From: Comamonadaceae bacterium
Lineage (GTDB): Bacteria > Pseudomonadota > Gammaproteobacteria > Burkholderiales > Burkholderiaceae_C
Assembly: GCA_947457975.1 (NCBI GenBank)
Contig: CANGYC010000067.1
Span: 1 to 9,938 of the forward strand
Reading direction: 5' to 3'
Length of the DNA: 9,938 nucleotides
Program-made: the position numbers and the translations under genes
Shown here: positions 7,328 to 9,938 of the stretch, in pieces
How the letters are laid out: each line of letters starts with the position of its first letter
Position numbering within the stretch: the first letter of the stretch is position 1
Notes under the pieces: generated by a model
Databases searched by the model: none
Told to the model about the DNA's origin: nothing
The model's input: the letters and a program-made list of their open reading frames with translations, nothing else

Positions 7328-7366
7328 GGGAGTGTTGTCCGCAAGTTCTCAGGTTCTGCAGAAAGC

Positions 7367-7759
7367 TCAGGCCGCTTGGCCGTGGCGCTTCTTGTAGTCG
7401 TCCACGGCCGCCTTGATGGCATCTTCAGCCAGGATGGAGCAGTGGATCTTCACCGGCGGCAAGGCCAGTTCCTCGGCGATGGCGCTGTTCTTGATGGACG
7501 CGGCCTCGTCCAGGGTCTTGCCCTTGACCCACTCGGTGACCAGCGAGCTCGATGCAATCGCCGAGCCGCAACCGTAGGTCTTGAAACGTGCATCCTCGAT
7601 CACACCCGTCTGCGGGTTGACCTTGATCTGCAGCTTCATCACGTCGCCGCAAGCCGGGGCCCCCACCATGCCGGTGCCCACCGTCTCGTCGCCCTTGTCG
7701 AAGGAGCCAACGTTGCGGGGGTTCTCATAGTGCTCAACCACTTTGTCGCTGTATGCCAT
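7367..7759 (-). CDS. iscU: Fe-S cluster scaffold protein IscU
   Basis: This 130-residue protein (E. coli IscU is 128) is the scaffold on which clusters are built from sulfur from IscS and iron. Ligands are present: C37 (APACGDV), C64 (YGCGSAIASSS), C107 with H106 (VKIHCS), and D39, the residue whose change stabilises the cluster. LPPVK (100-104), the HscA recognition motif, is intact. ATG 7759 is preceded by AGGAG with 8 nt spacing, the best ribosome binding site in the operon, in keeping with high expression. A small hairpin (GCCAG 7787-7791 with CTGGC 7797-7801) lies in the 65-bp gap after iscS. Confidence 0.98.
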   Translation of the reverse strand: MAYSDKVVEHYENPRNVGSFDKGDETVGTGMVGAPACGDVMKLQIKVNPQTGVIEDARFKTYGCGSAIASSSLVTEWVKGKTLDEAASIKNSAIAEELALPPVKIHCSILAEDAIKAAVDDYKKRHGQAA

Positions 7760-7824
7760 GTCTTCACTCCTGATGCTGTGAGAGTCGCCAGACTGGCTGG
7801 CACCCTCGTGAATTCGTCATGCGC

Positions 7825-9042
7825 TCAGTGCGCGGCCCACTGGATGGTGGACAGGTCCACGCCGTCCTTGAACATCTCCCACAGGGGAGACAGCTCGCGC
7901 AGGCGGGCCACATTTTCCTTAATGGACTGGACCGCGAAATCGATCTCTTCCTCCGTGGTCCAGCGCCCGATGGTCATGCGCAGGCTGCTGTGGGCCAGTT
8001 CGTCACTGCGACCCAGGGCACGCAGCACGTAGCTGGGCTCCAGGCTGGCGGAGGTGCAGGCCGAACCGCTGGAGACCGCCAGGCCCTTGATGCCCATGAT
8101 CAGCGACTCGCCTTCCACAAAGTTGAAGCTCATGTTCAGGTTGTGGGGCACGCGGCGTTCGGCGTGGCCATTGAGGAACACCTCCTCCACATCCTTCAGG
8201 CCATTGAGCAAGCGCTGCTGAAGGGAACGGATACGCTCGTTCTCGGCGTGCATCTCTTCCTTGGCAATGCGGTAGGCCTCACCCATGCCCACGATCTGGT
8301 GCGTGGGGAGCGTGCCCGAGCGCATGCCGCGCTCATGCCCGCCGCCATGCATCTGCGCCTCCAAGCGCACGCGCGGTTTGCGGCGTACGTACAGGGCGCC
8401 GATGCCCTTGGGCCCGTAGGTCTTGTGCGAGGTCAAGCTCATGAGGTCCACCGGCAGGGAGGCCAGGTCGATGTCTATGCGTCCGGTGGCCTGGGCGGCA
8501 TCGACGTGGAAGATCACGCCTTTTTCGCGGCACAGCGCACCGATGGCCTGGATGTCCTGGATCACGCCGATTTCGTTGTTCACGAACATCACGCTCACCA
8601 CGATGGTGTCCGGGCGGATCGCCGCTTTAAGGGCCTCCAGATCCACCAGGCCATCGGACTGCACGTCCAGGTAAGTGACCTCAAAGCCCTGCCGCTCGAG
8701 CTCGCGGCAGGTGTCCAGCACCGCCTTGTGCTCGGTCTTGACCGTGATCAGGTGCTTGCCCTTGGTCTTGTAGAAGTGGGCTGCGCCTTTGAGGGCCAGG
8801 TTGTTCGATTCGGTGGCGCCGCTGGTCCAGACAATCTCGCGAGGATCAGCCCCAATCAGGGCCGCCACCTGGGCACGGGCGTTTTCCACGGCCTCCTCAG
8901 CCTCCCAGCCCCAGGCATGGCTGCGCGATGCCGGGTTGCCGAAATGCTCGCGCAGCCAGGGGATCATCGCGTCCACCACCCGCGGATCGCAGGGATTGGT
9001 GGCGCTGTAGTCCATGTAAATGGGGAAGTGAGGGGTCTGCAT
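7825..9042 (-). CDS. iscS: Cysteine desulfurase IscS
   Basis: This 405-residue PLP enzyme (E. coli IscS is 404) turns L-cysteine into alanine and a persulfide that supplies IscU, thiamine, molybdopterin and tRNA thiolation pathways. Residues seen, one position later than in E. coli: PLP lysine K207 in [13 protein letters not shown]105 stacking over PLP in KTEHKAVLD, active-site C329 in [21 protein letters not shown] on the long mobile loop of group I desulfurases. Other family segments are [14 protein letters not shown] near the start and RSGTLPTH at 241-248. The frame is open for 46 codons further upstream into iscR, but ATG 9042 gives the family N-terminus. It has no clear Shine-Dalgarno and sits 88 bp after the iscR stop, beyond a strong hairpin. 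Confidence 0.98.
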   Translation of the reverse strand: MQTPHFPIYMDYSATNPCDPRVVDAMIPWLREHFGNPASRSHAWGWEAEEAVENARAQVAALIGADPREIVWTSGATESNNLALKGAAHFYKTKGKHLITVKTEHKAVLDTCRELERQGFEVTYLDVQSDGLVDLEALKAAIRPDTIVVSVMFVNNEIGVIQDIQAIGALCREKGVIFHVDAAQATGRIDIDLASLPVDLMSLTSHKTYGPKGIGALYVRRKPRVRLEAQMHGGGHERGMRSGTLPTHQIVGMGEAYRIAKEEMHAENERIRSLQQRLLNGLKDVEEVFLNGHAERRVPHNLNMSFNFVEGESLIMGIKGLAVSSGSACTSASLEPSYVLRALGRSDELAHSSLRMTIGRWTTEEEIDFAVQSIKENVARLRELSPLWEMFKDGVDLSTIQWAAH

Positions 9043-9087
9043 GGTGTCTGGGGGATCCAGGGAATCAATGAAATGAAGTGGAGACAG

Positions 9088-9118
9088 TCCCACTGGCCCG
9101 GACCTGCGGGCCAGGGGA
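9088..9118 (-). promoter_or_regulatory. Strong hairpin in the iscR-iscS intergenic region
   Basis: On + the arms CTGGCCCG (9093-9100) and CGGGCCAG (9107-9114) form a perfect 8-bp G+C stem around a 6-nt loop. Beyond one bulged base, TCCC (9088-9091) pairs with GGGA (9115-9118), extending it by 4 bp. It starts 12 nt after the iscR stop. No T-run follows on the transcribed strand, so it is not a classical terminator. In E. coli a structure at the same junction shields iscR mRNA when the small RNA RyhB triggers decay of iscSUA; a similar 3'-end protecting role is possible here, by inference only. Confidence 0.7.
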
Positions 9119-9130
9119 AAGGTCTCGTGC

Positions 9131-9667
9131 TCAGGTCTTTGAGAAGGCGTTGCCCAGGGCAAACACCGAGTTAGGCGCATTCACACGCACCGGCTTGACC
9201 ACCGGCGCAGCGAACACAGCCTTCTTGACCGGGGGGGTGCTCTCAATGACCACGCCCTTTGCAATCTGGTCATCGACCAGCTTCTGCAGGGTCACGGAGT
9301 CGAGGAACTCCACCATGCGGCTGTTCAGAGAGGACCACAGCTCGTGGGTCATGCAGCGACCACCGTCGCCATTGCAATTTTCTTTGCCGCCGCAGCTGGT
9401 GGCGTCCAGAGGCTCATCGACAGACACGATGATGTCGGCCACCGTGATCTCGGCGGCCTTGCGACCGAGGGTGTAGCCACCACCAGGGCCACGGGTCGAC
9501 TCGACCAACTCATGCCGACGGAGCTTGCCGAACAGCTGCTCCAGGTAGGACAGAGAAATCTGCTGGCGCTGGCTGATGGCAGCCAGGGTGACAGGTCCGT
9601 TGTTCTGGCGCAGAGCCAGATCGATCATGGCAGTGACCGCAAAGCGGCCTTTGGTTGTGAGGCGCAT
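9131..9667 (-). CDS. iscR: Rrf2-family Fe-S cluster-sensing regulator IscR
   Basis: This 178-residue regulator (E. coli IscR is 162) represses the isc operon when it holds a [2Fe-2S] cluster. The winged-helix DNA-binding part starts [19 protein letters not shown] and includes [29 protein letters not shown], typical of IscR. Cluster ligands are C92, C98 and C105 with H108 (CGGKENC, RCMTH). Spacing between the second and third Cys is six residues, one more than in E. coli. After about residue 143 comes a tail rich in Val, Pro, Ala and Lys that is longer than in E. coli. ATG 9667 has AGGAG ending 9 nt upstream. It is the first gene of the operon, under an apparent self-regulated promoter upstream. 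Confidence 0.97.
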   Translation of the reverse strand: MRLTTKGRFAVTAMIDLALRQNNGPVTLAAISQRQQISLSYLEQLFGKLRRHELVESTRGPGGGYTLGRKAAEITVADIIVSVDEPLDATSCGGKENCNGDGGRCMTHELWSSLNSRMVEFLDSVTLQKLVDDQIAKGVVIESTPPVKKAVFAAPVVKPVRVNAPNSVFALGNAFSKT

Positions 9668-9804
9668 TTTTCAAGCTCCTTCAATGATGGCTTGACTAAC
9701 CGTTGAGGTCTTGTCGACAGTGAGGACCGCCGACCCGTTTCCCACCCTCTCCGACTGGCTGAGGTCATCAGCTGCGGTCTGCTTTTGTGTTTTCTTGAGT
9801 GATG
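9668..9804 (-). other. Leader (5' untranslated region) of iscR
   Basis: Predicted from the promoter above; about 137 nt. It contains a small hairpin, GCTGA (9758-9762) with TCAGC (9768-9772), enclosed at a distance by GACCGC (9725-9730) and GCGGTC (9774-9779). The iscR ribosome binding site AGGAG is at its 3' end. No known riboswitch pattern is recognised. Confidence 0.4.
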
Positions 9805-9815
9805 CGGTCAACTAT
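9791..9815 (-). promoter_or_regulatory. Putative IscR type 1 binding site
   Basis: Read on -, the 25-nt element is ATAGTTGACCGCA followed by TCACTCAAGAAA. Against the published E. coli type 1 consensus (ATASYYGACT, RWWWY, AGTCRRSTAT) I count 20 of 25 matching positions, including all of ATASYYGAC and the TC-R-R-S core of the second arm. It overlaps the -10 box and predicted start of transcription, where a bound repressor would block RNA polymerase. This suggests negative self-regulation of iscR by the holo-protein. Match is read directly; function is inferred. Confidence 0.65.
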
Positions 9816-9819
9816 AGCA
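9811..9819 (-). promoter_or_regulatory. Extended -10 promoter of the isc operon
   Basis: The - strand reads TGC-TATAGT: a -10 hexamer (5 of 6 to TATAAT) with the TG of an extended -10. At 17 nt spacing the -35 position is AGCAAA, which is poor, so the TG probably compensates. Transcription would start near 9803-9804, giving a leader of about 137 nt before iscR. A T-rich stretch lies just upstream of the TG. Confidence 0.6.
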
Positions 9820-9855
9820 AAAAATCCAAGCGATTTGCTGGGGAATCAATACCGA

Positions 9856-9874
9856 TCAGTCATTTTTTGACTGA
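9856..9874. promoter_or_regulatory. Palindromic candidate operator upstream of the isc promoter
   Basis: Perfect 7-bp arms TCAGTCA (9856-9862) and TGACTGA (9868-9874) flank five T on the + strand. The centre (9865) is about 61 bp upstream of the predicted iscR transcription start, a usual place for an activator. The order AGTC...GACT is the reverse of the IscR type 1 core (GACT...AGTC), so it is not that site. No T-run follows, so a terminator is unlikely. The binding protein is unknown. Confidence 0.45.
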
Positions 9875-9902
9875 ATAGAAACCAACGGGAACAGAAGAGG
9901 GC

Positions 9903-9938
9903 TCAGGCGGCCGGGGCGATGCTGTCGCCCCCCGACGC
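9903..9938 (-). CDS. Possible 3' end of an upstream gene (uncertain)
   Basis: On - a frame enters the window edge at 9938 and stops at TGA 9905-9903, reading ASGGDSIAPAA. It has G/C-rich third positions, but only 11 codons are visible, too few to show coding or a family. A G+C hairpin (GGGGCGA 9913-9919 with TCGCCCC 9925-9931) lies within it. If real, this gene would precede iscR on the same strand. Confidence 0.25.
   Translation of the reverse strand, partial: ASGGDSIAPAA

Noticed and set aside
7354..7363. TTCTGCAGAA palindrome between iscU and iscA
   Set aside because: Short, with no loop; no regulatory meaning can be supported.
7819..9174. 451-codon open frame on + opposite iscS
   Set aside because: Almost exactly mirrors iscS and reads as a biased His/Ala/Gly/Val shadow; iscS has all catalytic residues.
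9691..9699. TTAGTCAAG on -, like one half of an IscR type 1 site
   Set aside because: The partner half at the needed distance does not match at all.
9625..9768. 47-codon frame on - in the iscR leader overlapping the iscR start
   Set aside because: No ribosome binding site, Arg/Ser-rich without motif, and about 14 codons overlap iscR in another frame; probably chance.
9913..9931. G+C hairpin with 7-bp arms near the right edge as a terminator
   Set aside because: No T-run on either side, and it may lie within the coding end of another gene.

Overview
The window looks like ordinary chromosomal DNA of a betaproteobacterium, most likely Burkholderiales and close to Comamonadaceae. The evidence is the high G+C content with strong G/C third-position bias, the isc operon order iscR-iscS-iscU-iscA-hscB-hscA-fdx, the HscA N-terminus, and the compact gene packing. 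This placement is from family knowledge, not a database search. I see no mobile element, CRISPR array or phage gene, and no clearly new multi-gene system. The points worth a second look are mostly regulatory.

Left part, + strand (1-2615): the 3' end of a TRAP-transporter substrate-binding protein gene, then the small (DctQ) and large (DctM) membrane subunits. Together they form a tripartite, ion-driven solute importer. A strong hairpin separates the binding-protein gene from the permease genes, and dctQ/dctM overlap by ATGA. A long perfect hairpin with A- and T-tracts (2682-2715) closes this operon and also serves the tRNA gene facing it.

Middle (2723-4117): on the - strand, a tRNA-Val with anticodon CAC with its own -10 box, preceded by dnaQ (DNA polymerase III epsilon proofreading subunit). 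Divergent from dnaQ, with only 40 bp between the start codons, is a gene for a small, probably exported protein I do not recognise.

Right part, - strand (4139-9667): a complete isc operon for iron-sulfur cluster assembly, transcribed right to left. IscS (cysteine desulfurase) gives sulfur to the IscU scaffold; HscB and HscA (J-protein and Hsp70) release the cluster from IscU; IscA is an A-type carrier; Fdx supplies electrons; IscR is the cluster-sensing repressor. All cluster ligands and catalytic residues looked for are present. No iscX follows fdx. Upstream of iscR there is an extended -10 promoter overlapped by a good match to the IscR type 1 operator. A 7-bp-arm palindrome lies about 60 bp above the predicted start of transcription, and the untranslated leader is about 137 nt. 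A strong hairpin lies between iscR and iscS. The last 36 bases may hold the 3' end of another - strand gene, but this is uncertain.
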